In this document: piece after piece, positions 1 to 6,668 of the stretch
Numbering within the stretch: position 1 is the stretch's first letter
Layout: every line of letters starts with the position of its first letter
Origin: Lachnospiraceae bacterium
Lineage (GTDB): Bacteria; Bacillota; Clostridia; Lachnospirales; Lachnospiraceae
Assembly: GCA_016297945.1 (NCBI GenBank)
Contig: JAEDFR010000058.1
Span: 1 to 14,738 of the forward strand
Reading direction: 5' to 3'
Length of the DNA stretch: 14,738 nt
Position numbers and translations under genes: made by a program
The notes under the pieces: generated by a model
What the model was told of the DNA's origin: nothing
The model's database searches: none
Seen by the model: the letters and a program-made list of their open reading frames with translations, nothing else

Positions 1-959
1 ACATAAAATGCCCCATAAGGTTCAAAGCATTCCAGTCCCATCTCACGAAATGCATGCATCAGATAACGACGTCTCTGATTGTATGCTTCGCGCATTTCTG
101 CTACATCATCATCCCCATTTCGCAAAGCTTCCACTGCAGCATACTGACTGGTCGTGGGAGCACACATAATTGCAAACTGATGAATTTTTGTCATCTGTTC
201 AATAATTTCCGATGGTCCGACTGCATAACCCAGTCTCCATCCGGTCATTGCATAGGCTTTGGAAAATCCGTTAATTAAAATCGTTCTTTCCTTTAATCCT
301 TCTAATGTTGCGATGGAAACATGTTTTTCTTTGTAGGTAAGCTCTGCATAGATTTCATCGGAAATGACATATAAATCGTTTTCAATAATGATATCTGCAA
401 TTGCTTCTAAGTCCTTTTTCTCCATAATGGCACCGGTCGGATTGTTGGGGAATGGCATAATCAATACTTTTGTCTTAGGTGTAATGGCATCCTTTAATCC
501 CTGTGGTGTCAGACGAAATTCATTTTCATGTTTCAGGTTAATCGGAACCGGAACGCCACCTGCTAGAATGGTACAGGGATCATACGATACATAACAGGGC
601 TGGGGAATTAAAACCTCATCGCCCGGATCAAGCATGGCACGAAGTGCAATATCAATCGCTTCCGAACCACCAACAGTTACAATTACCTGTTTGTTGTAGT
701 CATAATCTAAATTCTGACTGCGTTTTAAATAGTTGCATATTTCAATCTTCAATTCCTTCAGACCGGAATTCGATGTGTAAAATGTACGTCCTTTTTCCAG
801 GGAATAAATACCCTCATCACGAATATGCCAGGGAGTGTCAAAATCCGGCTCACCTACACCGAGTGAAATAGCATCGGGCATTTCATTTACGACATCAAAA
901 AATTTGCGGATTCCTGAAGGTTTAATTCCTCGAATCTGTTTTGATAATGGATCTCTCAT
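1..959 (-). CDS. Class I/II PLP-dependent aminotransferase, C-terminus cut by window edge
   Basis: This is the first ~319 codons of a fold-type I pyridoxal-phosphate aminotransferase of the aspartate/aromatic aminotransferase group (PatA/AspC-like), a cytosolic enzyme moving amino groups between amino acids and 2-oxo acids. Visible marks: an N-terminal LGVGEPDFDTP at about residues 28-38, the cofactor-contacting NNPTG at 172-176, and the PLP Schiff-base lysine K234 in GFSKAYAMTGWR, with R242 following. Full-length relatives run about 390 residues, so some 70 residues, including the substrate-carboxylate arginine, lie outside the window. The ATG overlaps the stop of the upstream Lrp gene as ATGA, so translation is probably coupled. 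An Lrp-type regulator beside an aminotransferase suggests amino-acid metabolism. Family certain; substrate not decidable from sequence. Confidence 0.95.
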   Translation of the reverse strand, partial: MRDPLSKQIRGIKPSGIRKFFDVVNEMPDAISLGVGEPDFDTPWHIRDEGIYSLEKGRTFYTSNSGLKELKIEICNYLKRSQNLDYDYNKQVIVTVGGSEAIDIALRAMLDPGDEVLIPQPCYVSYDPCTILAGGVPVPINLKHENEFRLTPQGLKDAITPKTKVLIMPFPNNPTGAIMEKKDLEAIADIIIENDLYVISDEIYAELTYKEKHVSIATLEGLKERTILINGFSKAYAMTGWRLGYAVGPSEIIEQMTKIHQFAIMCAPTTSQYAAVEALRNGDDDVAEMREAYNQRRRYLMHAFREMGLECFEPYGAFY

Positions 960-1438
960 GGTGTCACCTTCATTCTTTCGTCTTCATATTTCTTTGTCAT
1001 AATGGTTCCGTGGTCTTTATATTTCTTTAAAATAAAGTGTGTTGCGGTACTTAAAACCGAATCCAGCGTGGAAAGCTTATTCGAAACAAATGATGATACT
1101 TCCTTTAAACTCTTGCCCTCCAGAGAAACGAGTAAATCATATCCTCCGGAAATCAGATAAACCGAATTAACCTCCGGATATTTGTAAATACGCTCGGCAA
1201 TGGTATCAAATCCCTGTCCTCTCTGAGGTGTTACACGTACCTCAATCAATGCGGATACCTTTTCAATACTGGTCTTTTCCCAATCGATTAGCGTATGATA
1301 ACCACAAATTACGCCTTCTTCTTCCATGGCTTTTAATTCATTTGCAACATCAATTTCCGGAACTCCTAATATGATAGCCAGTTCCTTTATATCTACTCTG
1401 CTATTTTTTTCAATAATGCTTAAGATTTTTTCTCTCAT
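956..1438 (-). CDS. Lrp/AsnC family transcriptional regulator
   Basis: This 160-residue protein has the standard Lrp/AsnC size and layout. An N-terminal winged helix-turn-helix (about residues 1-50, with the ELAIILGVPEIDVANELKAM recognition region) is followed by a ligand-binding RAM domain (about 60-140, with VYLISGGYDLLVSLEG at its core). Such proteins form dimers to octamers and respond to amino acids. I chose the ATG at 1438 because AGGAAAGGA sits just ahead of it and the protein then begins MREKILSIIEKN, the usual start of the HTH. An in-frame ATG at 1489 would add 17 unlikely residues. The stop overlaps the aminotransferase start (ATGA), so that enzyme is its probable target. Two inverted repeats upstream could be its own operator. 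Confidence 0.95.
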   Translation of the reverse strand: MREKILSIIEKNSRVDIKELAIILGVPEIDVANELKAMEEEGVICGYHTLIDWEKTSIEKVSALIEVRVTPQRGQGFDTIAERIYKYPEVNSVYLISGGYDLLVSLEGKSLKEVSSFVSNKLSTLDSVLSTATHFILKKYKDHGTIMTKKYEDERMKVTP

Positions 1439-1500
1439 AATCGATTCCTTTCCTAATTGTCTTTCCATCATTGGCATACTTATTTCCATATAATATTAGG

Positions 1501-1564
1501 ATCAAAACGTATTTTGATACCACGATACCGACAGATTGTTATGCACTTTTAATCCCGGTATCGT
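1501..1564. promoter_or_regulatory. Candidate operator region for the Lrp-aminotransferase pair
   Basis: The 150-bp gap between the AIR-synthase-like gene and the Lrp gene holds two inverted repeats. One is ATCAAAA-CGTA-TTTTGAT at 1501-1518. The other is ACGATACCG (1522-1530) paired with CGGTATCGT (1556-1564), 25 bp apart. The motif GATACC is also repeated directly at 1516 and 1524. An AT-rich block (TAATATTATA in the minus sense, about 1489-1498) follows and could serve as a -10, but I see no good -35. Lrp proteins commonly bind paired, phased sites and regulate themselves. This placement fits that, but operator function is inference. Confidence 0.4.
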
Positions 1565-1588
1565 AATATTGCATTTCTTCTCTGACAT

Positions 1589-2572
1589 TTACAATGCCTT
1601 ATATAATTGATCCGTCTTGGGGGGCTCCAAAAATCTGGTTTCCTCTCCATTTGTGACAACTCTGTCGTTGCCTTCTGTCACTTTTCCGATTACGGCTGCA
1701 TGAATACCGGCTTCCTCCAGTACTCTTACCAGGTCGTAACCGTTATCCGCGGCTAACATTAAGCTTCCGGACGACATCATTTCATATGGATTTACATCAA
1801 AATAATTACATATTTCAACCGTAGCCTGTTTAATCGGTATTTTTTTCAAATCAATGGTCAGTCCAACGCCTGCGCTTTCTGCCATCTCCCAAAGTGCTCC
1901 AAATACACCGCCCTCTGTGATATCATGCATTGCGCTCACATTGGACTTTCCGGCGATTGCAGCCTCTTTTATTATAGATAGATACTGACTGTATCCCTTC
2001 GCTTCTTCAATTAAAAACGCTGGAAATTTTTGTAACAGTTCTTCTTCTTTTTCTTTTGCCAGTATTGCGGTTCCTTCAAGTGCCGCCCACTTGGTGATTA
2101 CGATGTCCTGTCCGGGCTTTGCGCCTTTGGTCGGAATCATTCGTTCTTTTTTTACTTTTCCAATCCCTGTAACGGATAAAACCGGACGGTTTACCGCGTC
2201 TGTGACTTCCGTGTGTCCGCCAACAACCTGTATATTTAATTCCTGGCAGCAGGCTTCAATTTCCTGCATAAGCTCCCGAATTTTAATTTCCCGAATACGT
2301 GGCGGCAGTAATGCGCACACCAATACACCAACAACCTCTGCTCCACTTGAAGCAATGTCGTTGGCTGAAATCATAACAGCCCATCTTCCCATTTCTTTTG
2401 TAGTTCCGGTAATCGGATCCGTGGATAAAACCATAACCTCATCCGGCTGAAGTCCGATGATGGCACAATCCTCTCCAACATCGGCACCAACCAAAACTTC
2501 GGGGCGTTTTGTCTTTATTTGTTTTAAGATGGATCGTTTCAAAACGTTCTCAGGTACTTTACCGATTTCCAT
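1589..2572 (-). CDS. AIR synthase-related / HypE-like protein
   Basis: This 327-residue protein has the two-domain PurM/AIR-synthase fold shared by HypE, SelD and ThiL. An N-terminal domain carries GADVGEDCAII (29-39), STDPITG (50-56) and NDIASSGA (71-78), the Asp-rich ATP/Mg site, then VVGGHTEV (117-123). The C-terminal domain carries HDITEGGVFGALWEM (216-230) and SSGSLM (267-272). True HypE ends in a Pro-Arg-Ile/Val-Cys tail that takes the carbamoyl group. This one ends DQLYKAL with no cysteine, and no hydrogenase genes are nearby, so it is probably not a functional HypE. SelD's N-terminal catalytic Cys/Sec motif is also missing. The ATG at 2572 follows GGTGAGGA and lies 14 nt after the VanW-like gene. 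The frame stays open for 65 codons further upstream, but that extension only shadows the neighbour's Ala/Gln tract. Exact reaction unknown. Confidence 0.85.
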   Translation of the reverse strand: MEIGKVPENVLKRSILKQIKTKRPEVLVGADVGEDCAIIGLQPDEVMVLSTDPITGTTKEMGRWAVMISANDIASSGAEVVGVLVCALLPPRIREIKIRELMQEIEACCQELNIQVVGGHTEVTDAVNRPVLSVTGIGKVKKERMIPTKGAKPGQDIVITKWAALEGTAILAKEKEEELLQKFPAFLIEEAKGYSQYLSIIKEAAIAGKSNVSAMHDITEGGVFGALWEMAESAGVGLTIDLKKIPIKQATVEICNYFDVNPYEMMSSGSLMLAADNGYDLVRVLEEAGIHAAVIGKVTEGNDRVVTNGEETRFLEPPKTDQLYKAL

Positions 2573-2586
2573 AGTGTATTCCTCAC

Positions 2587-2730
2587 CTATTGTACTGCTG
2601 CCTGTGCTGCCGCCTGTGCCGCTGCCTGCGCCGCCGCTTCTGCTGCCGCCTGCTGTGCTGCCTGTTGTGCTGCGATAGCCGCTGCAGCTTCTGCCGCCTG
2701 CTTGGCCGCTATAGCATTGGCATCCGGTGC
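2587..2730 (-). repeat. Ala/Gln-coding low-complexity tract at the 3' end of the VanW-like gene
   Basis: About 45 codons are almost entirely GCN (Ala) and CAG/CAA (Gln), ending in recurring AAAQ/AAQ units (residues ~491-529). The tract is clearly richer in GC than the flanking DNA and opens a spurious long frame in +1. Such tracts can change length by slippage. In the protein it could be a helical or disordered wall-spanning tail. Confidence 0.75.
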
Positions 2731-4176
2731 CGCCGGAGAAGGACCTCCTGCAATAACTGCCCGACATGCATCTATACTCTGTGACGCAATCGCTGCATGA
2801 ATAGCTGCAGAAAGATTGGGATCAGAAGTTGCCGTTCCGACTGCTGCCGTTCTGGGAACTGCCGCATAAGAACTCTCATTTACGATTTCCCGACTTTCCT
2901 CTTTGCCATCAACGGTTACCACTTTCCATAATCTGGCTTTATATCCGACATGTGCACTCTGCACACTGATATATCCGACACCATGACTGCTGTCCGCAAC
3001 AACCTTTTCGCCTTCCGGTACAGTCCTTGATAATACTTCACTTTCATAAGTCACTTTGCGATTTTTAGGACGTGTTTCCACACCATAAATATTAAAAGTA
3101 ATCTTTTTGTCTTTGGTATAACCTTCGATGTAAATCGGATAATCCGTACTGTTTACAAATTTCAAATCCTTAGTAGTACCGGAAATGGCTGCATCGGCAG
3201 AAGGATCAACATAGGTTACAATCATAGAATGGTTATAACGGTCTTTCACCGTAAGCTCCGCACGCAATATCGCATTGTATAACGTAGTTGATACCTGACA
3301 GATACCGCCACCCAGAGATTCGACAACCAAACCGTTTAAATAAGAACCGGCCATATAATATCCGTTATCGGCAGTAAACGGACTGACAGTCTCATATACA
3401 GAAAAAGTATCTCCCGGATAAAGCAGAGAGCCATTTATCAGGCTACATCCGTTTGCCACATTTCCGGACCGGTTAGAACCCGATGTAGAATAATCGGTTG
3501 TAAAGCTTCCCAAAAGATCCTTTACCTTTGCAAGCTCTTCTTCAGAACCACGGGGCTCATCGGTGTTTACAACCAGATCAATATTCGCATCCTGACCATC
3601 CCATCCGTCTGCTACAAAAGAAACAATAGAATCAGCGGAAGCCTCTTCGTTGATTACTACTCCGATCTGACCCGGGATAATGACAAATTCCCCGTTTTCC
3701 CGTGTCAGAGATGCATCTTCTGCCGAAACATTATACTTCTCACATCTATCCGAAATCACCTTTAACACAACATCTTTTTCTACCGTATATTCCATCGGCA
3801 AAACCAGATTCTCGTGTTCTAAATCTTTTTTTGCTTTGTATCTGGCAACCAGATTTCCACCCTTTGCAACTTGTATGGCATCTTGCACGATTTCTGTATT
3901 AGTCCAACTAATCCCAAGATCATTCATGGAGACCACAACCGAATTGTTGTTCATGGCATTCAATGTCAATTGCCTTTCACCAATCACATCCATATATTCC
4001 GTTACTTTTTGTGTTGCCTCCGCAACTGTCAGCCCGGAAACATCCACATCGCCGATGTAGATACCACTTTCAATAACATTCTCATCCACATTTTTTGCGG
4101 ATACGGAAAAATCTGTATACAGAAAAAGCAGTGTAAAAGCTGCCGTTAAACAAATAATATTGAAAAATTTTTTCAT
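2587..4176 (-). CDS. Secreted VanW-family protein with YoaR-like and G5 domains and Ala/Gln-rich tail
   Basis: This 529-residue exported protein has, in order: a signal peptide (about 1-27, MKKFF start, hydrophobic core, SVSA before the likely cleavage site); a YoaR-like putative peptidoglycan-binding region (about 35-205, beginning GIYIGDVDVSGLT); a VanW domain (about 220-350) with the hallmark GGGICQVSTTLYNA at 289-302; a G5-like segment (about 374-445); and a low-complexity Ala/Gln tail (about 484-529). VanW-type proteins are linked to the Gram-positive cell wall, but their activity is not established and this gene is not evidence for vancomycin resistance. The start has GGAG 6 nt upstream. 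It lies 71 nt after the small membrane peptide gene and 14 nt before the AIR-synthase-like gene, so co-transcription is likely. There is no LPXTG anchor or second membrane segment. Confidence 0.93.
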   Translation of the reverse strand: MKKFFNIICLTAAFTLLFLYTDFSVSAKNVDENVIESGIYIGDVDVSGLTVAEATQKVTEYMDVIGERQLTLNAMNNNSVVVSMNDLGISWTNTEIVQDAIQVAKGGNLVARYKAKKDLEHENLVLPMEYTVEKDVVLKVISDRCEKYNVSAEDASLTRENGEFVIIPGQIGVVINEEASADSIVSFVADGWDGQDANIDLVVNTDEPRGSEEELAKVKDLLGSFTTDYSTSGSNRSGNVANGCSLINGSLLYPGDTFSVYETVSPFTADNGYYMAGSYLNGLVVESLGGGICQVSTTLYNAILRAELTVKDRYNHSMIVTYVDPSADAAISGTTKDLKFVNSTDYPIYIEGYTKDKKITFNIYGVETRPKNRKVTYESEVLSRTVPEGEKVVADSSHGVGYISVQSAHVGYKARLWKVVTVDGKEESREIVNESSYAAVPRTAAVGTATSDPNLSAAIHAAIASQSIDACRAVIAGGPSPAAPDANAIAAKQAAEAAAAIAAQQAAQQAAAEAAAQAAAQAAAQAAVQ

Positions 4177-4247
4177 AATCTACTCCATGTGTTATAATAG
4201 CTTTGAATTATTACACAACAAAAAACAAACAACAAAACTACTGCCAA

Positions 4248-4349
4248 TCAGATTCCTACAACAGACAATACCAAAGGCAATACCATGGCAAGAATCAGAA
4301 TTACGATAATGATGACAGAAACAATCTGTTTTCCCTTTTTATGAAACAT
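4248..4349 (-). CDS. 33-residue single-pass membrane peptide (hypothetical)
   Basis: A short gene encodes MFHKKGKQIVSVIIIVILIL followed by AMVLPLVLSVVGI: a basic N-terminus (H3, K4, K5, K7) and one hydrophobic stretch of about 24 residues, i.e. an N-in transmembrane helix with almost no external tail. AGAGGTGA sits 5 nt before the ATG. A near-consensus promoter (4376-4404, minus) ends about 27 bp upstream of the start, giving a leader of only ~20 nt. Both argue strongly that it is expressed. It precedes the VanW-like gene by 71 nt and is probably the first gene of that transcript. I do not recognise a named family. Function is unknown; a regulator or partner of a membrane or wall protein is possible but unproven. 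Confidence 0.7.
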   Translation of the reverse strand: MFHKKGKQIVSVIIIVILILAMVLPLVLSVVGI

Positions 4350-4375
4350 AAAATCACCTCTTCTTACGAAAGGAT

Positions 4376-4404
4376 ATTATAAACGATGTTCCCTTTTTTG
4401 GCAA
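4376..4404 (-). promoter_or_regulatory. Sigma-A-type promoter for the small peptide / VanW transcript
   Basis: In the minus sense: TTGCCA (4404-4399), 17-nt spacer, TATAAT (4381-4376), with transcription expected to start near 4369. The -35 lies inside the first codons of the divergent plus-strand gene, and the -10 lies between that gene's Shine-Dalgarno and ATG. Confidence 0.75.
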
Positions 4405-4994
4405 CCATCGTGTTCGTTTTCTGGCTGACTTACGAGCTGAAAAAACACGACCGAATCAACAAAAAAGCATATGAAGATTTTTGGGAAAAAGAACGGAAAG
4501 CAAACCTTGTCAGAAAGAAAGCATTGGATAACCTTCCCTACATCAAAGTACCTCTGGAATATATTCCTAAAAGCCTTTTATCCGAGGATGCCGATGTAAA
4601 CGACTGCATTAACATTCTGGAACATCTTTCTGAAAGGAAAATCGTCAACCTTACCGGTTATACCAATACAGATCTAAAACTGGAATATGGTGCCCCCAAT
4701 CTCAACACCTTAATGGAATACGACGAAAACTATACCCTTTATGCCCGTACCATGAACAAGTTAGCTCATGCTTACTATGACGCCGGTTATGAAAGCAATG
4801 CCCGCATTTTGTTGGAATGCTGCATCGAAAGCAATACGGATATCAAAGCCTCCTATCTGCTTCTGGCTCAAATTTATAAAAAACATGGGGAAACAGAAAA
4901 AATGGACAAACTGATAAACACAGCTAAAAACCTTCCATCCGCTTCTAAAAAATCCATCATACGCGTCTTGGAGGAATACGTCCGTATTGACTGA
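4386..4994 (+). CDS. Membrane-anchored TPR-like protein (hypothetical)
   Basis: This 202-residue protein has an N-terminal hydrophobic anchor (residues 1-16, FPFLATIVFVFWLTY), then a charged, probably coiled-coil linker (17-50, rich in Lys/Glu). A soluble part follows whose C-terminal half (about 113-186) reads as two TPR-like helical hairpins: LAHAYYDAGYESNARILLE and LLLAQIYKKHGETEKM. It is probably a cytoplasm-facing, bitopic scaffold or binding protein; no enzymatic motif is visible. The ATG is preceded by GAAAGGA, with a rather long 11-nt spacing. Its 36-bp upstream gap also holds the ribosome site and part of the promoter of the divergent peptide gene, so its own promoter must lie inside that gene; I see no clear one. 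Its 3' end overlaps the convergent exonuclease gene by 38 bp. Confidence 0.8.
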   Translation: MFPFLATIVFVFWLTYELKKHDRINKKAYEDFWEKERKANLVRKKALDNLPYIKVPLEYIPKSLLSEDADVNDCINILEHLSERKIVNLTGYTNTDLKLEYGAPNLNTLMEYDENYTLYARTMNKLAHAYYDAGYESNARILLECCIESNTDIKASYLLLAQIYKKHGETEKMDKLINTAKNLPSASKKSIIRVLEEYVRID

Positions 4995-5691
4995 TTAAAT
5001 AATCGAGGTACCGGCTGGCTTCATTTCTGCTTAATACATTAATATCATATGCGCTTTCCACATGATAATAGGACAAAAATCGGTTGATTTGTTCCTTTTG
5101 TTTCGGCTGAATGAGACCTTCTTTTTTAACCTGATAAATTAACATGGATGGTTCAAACAGCTTATTTGCATCCTCTGTCTCTCCAAATTTCTGCAACAAA
5201 ATCTTATATAGTTCATACGTGGCCTCCACATCAGACATCGCACGATGTGGGGTATGCCGGATTTCAAAATGCTTACATAAAAACGGAAGTGACCGACTTC
5301 CCAGATCCGCTAAGTATTTTCTGGAAATTGCCAGTGTATCAATCCCTGTTTTTTCAAATGTGTTTCCGGCATTCACAGCAGCTCTTTTTAAAAACGAAAA
5401 ATCAAACAGAATGCTGTGCCCCAGTAAACAGCCCGTTGTTTCAAATTTGATAAAATCTCCAATGACACCTCCGATATAAGGAGCCTTTTTTAAATCGTCA
5501 TCACATAGACCTGTTAATGTAACAATGCGTTCCTCTAACATTCTCCCCGGATTAACCAGCGTATGAAAGGTATCTGTAATGTTGCCATTTTCTACTCGCA
5601 TTGCTGCAATTTCCGTAATTTTGTATTTTTTAGGATCCAGTCCGGTTGTTTCAATATCAACGACCGTGAACTTTTCATACTCTTTTCTCAT
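4957..5691 (-). CDS. DEDDh 3'-5' exonuclease (DnaQ/PolC-epsilon type)
   Basis: The residues of a DnaQ-like exonuclease are complete: Exo I VVDIETTGLD (D12, E14), Exo II GHSILFDFSFL (D97), Exo III HRAMSDVEAT (H149, D154). This family removes 3' nucleotides from DNA or RNA with two metal ions; free-standing members serve proofreading, repair or RNA trimming. After the nuclease domain (about 8-170) a ~60-residue tail carries PKQKEQINRFLSYY and LSRNEASRYLDYLI, a short helical module often appended to nucleic-acid enzymes. I prefer the ATG at 5691, which has GTGGA just before it; an in-frame GTG at 5700 would add three residues and has a poorer ribosome site. It lies about 99 nt after endonuclease III on the same strand, suggesting a shared DNA-maintenance transcript. 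Confidence 0.9.
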   Translation of the reverse strand: MRKEYEKFTVVDIETTGLDPKKYKITEIAAMRVENGNITDTFHTLVNPGRMLEERIVTLTGLCDDDLKKAPYIGGVIGDFIKFETTGCLLGHSILFDFSFLKRAAVNAGNTFEKTGIDTLAISRKYLADLGSRSLPFLCKHFEIRHTPHRAMSDVEATYELYKILLQKFGETEDANKLFEPSMLIYQVKKEGLIQPKQKEQINRFLSYYHVESAYDINVLSRNEASRYLDYLISQYGRIPPRRV

Positions 5692-5790
5692 ATTTTCCAC
5701 GATTTGCTAATTTCATTTCTGCGATTTATATTTCGTCTATTTTCAACAATTATTGTATTTCTAATTCGACGAATTTTACTATCAACTTTT

Positions 5791-6453
5791 TTACTTTCCG
5801 TTTTTCTTAGAACTCTTTTTCTTGTTTTGTTCCTTATAATAACTGCAATACTCTGTCAAAAAGCACTCTTCACATTTCGGACTTCTGGCAAAACAAATCT
5901 GTCTTCCAAATGTAATAATCTGTATATTATATAAAATCCAATGATCCTTGGGCAAAACCTTCATCAGATCATATTCGATTTTTTCCGGATCATCTTCCTT
6001 CGTAAAACCAAGCTTTTTTGAGATGCGTTTTACATGCGTGTCTACAACAACGCTCGGTTCATGAAAAATATTGCCACGAATCACATTGGCTGTTTTTCTG
6101 CCCACACCCGCAAGAGAGGTCAAATCTTCCAGGCTTTCGGGAACTTCTCCGTCAAACTTTGTTACCAGGTCTTTGCAACAAGCAATAATGTTTTTTGCCT
6201 TATTGTGATAAAAACCGGTAGACTTGATATCCTGCTCCAGTTCTTTTAAATCTGCATTCGCAAAATCTGCGGGACAGGTATACTTTTGGAACAAATCCTT
6301 TGTAACAATATTCACACGGGCATCCGTACATTGTGCGCTCAAAATCGTTGCAATCAAAAGCTGCCACGGACTGTCATGGTCTAAATAACATTTATACTCC
6401 GTTGTATACACTTCGTCCAGTTTGTCTAAAATCTCTTTTGTTCTTTTTGTCAT
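5791..6453 (-). CDS. nth: Endonuclease III (DNA glycosylase/AP lyase)
   Basis: This 220-residue bifunctional base-excision repair enzyme removes oxidised pyrimidines and cuts the abasic strand. The helix-hairpin-helix LTSLAGVGRKTANVI (111-125) holds the catalytic lysine K120, and VVVDTHVKR holds the catalytic aspartate D138. The iron-sulfur loop CFARSPKCEECFLTEYC gives C187, C194, C197 and C203 with the exact C-x6-C-x2-C-x5-C spacing. These positions coincide with those known in E. coli Nth. The C-terminus is a Lys-rich tail (KKKSSKKNGK). AAAAGGTGAT precedes the ATG by 3 nt. The 215 bp between it and the upstream radical SAM gene contain a degenerate 12-nt repeat that runs up to its ribosome site. 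The exonuclease gene follows downstream. Confidence 0.97.
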   Translation of the reverse strand: MTKRTKEILDKLDEVYTTEYKCYLDHDSPWQLLIATILSAQCTDARVNIVTKDLFQKYTCPADFANADLKELEQDIKSTGFYHNKAKNIIACCKDLVTKFDGEVPESLEDLTSLAGVGRKTANVIRGNIFHEPSVVVDTHVKRISKKLGFTKEDDPEKIEYDLMKVLPKDHWILYNIQIITFGRQICFARSPKCEECFLTEYCSYYKEQNKKKSSKKNGK

Positions 6454-6467
6454 GTTATCACCTTTTC

Positions 6468-6566
6468 ATTCTGTAATTCCGATTGTCATTTTCCGTCTGT
6501 TATTTTTCCGGTTGTCAGTTTGTTTGTCATTTCACCTGTCACTTTTCCTGTAATTTCACCTGTCGT
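6468..6566 (-). repeat. Degenerate 12-nt tandem repeat upstream of nth
   Basis: In the minus sense this stretch is a run of related units such as ACAGGTGAAATG, ACAGGAAAAGTG and ACAACCGGAAAAAT, about eight copies of roughly 12 nt with one unit lengthened to 15. In one frame they encode T-G-E/K-I/V/M-type tetrapeptides and tiny ORFs (e.g. MTNKLTTGKITDGK, then MTIGITE) that overlap through ATGA and lead to the nth start, itself ATGACAAAAAGAACAAAA. They look like decayed copies of the nth initiation region. The remaining ~100 bp towards the radical SAM gene shows nothing I can name. Confidence 0.55.
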
Positions 6567-6668
6567 TTTATTGTCTCATCAGTTGTTTCTGCTATCTTTA
6601 TTGTTGAATCTCTTTACATCTTTTCAATTTATATTGGCATAATACCCATGCTTTCATGTCTCATAATC

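Noticed and set aside
2573..2767. 65-codon N-terminal extension of the AIR-synthase-like gene
   Set aside because: It is the +1 frame of the VanW-like gene's Ala/Gln tract (Gly/Ser/Thr-rich nonsense). The ATG at 2572 has a good ribosome site and fits the family length.
2587..4176. VanW-like gene as a vancomycin resistance determinant
   Set aside because: No vanS/R, ligase or dehydrogenase genes are present. VanW-domain proteins are common in Clostridia without resistance.
5763..5775. AATTCG-A-CGAATT palindrome between nth and the exonuclease gene as an SOS box
   Set aside because: It is a clean 13-bp palindrome but does not match the GAAC-N4-GTTC LexA pattern of Firmicutes, and there is no promoter next to it.
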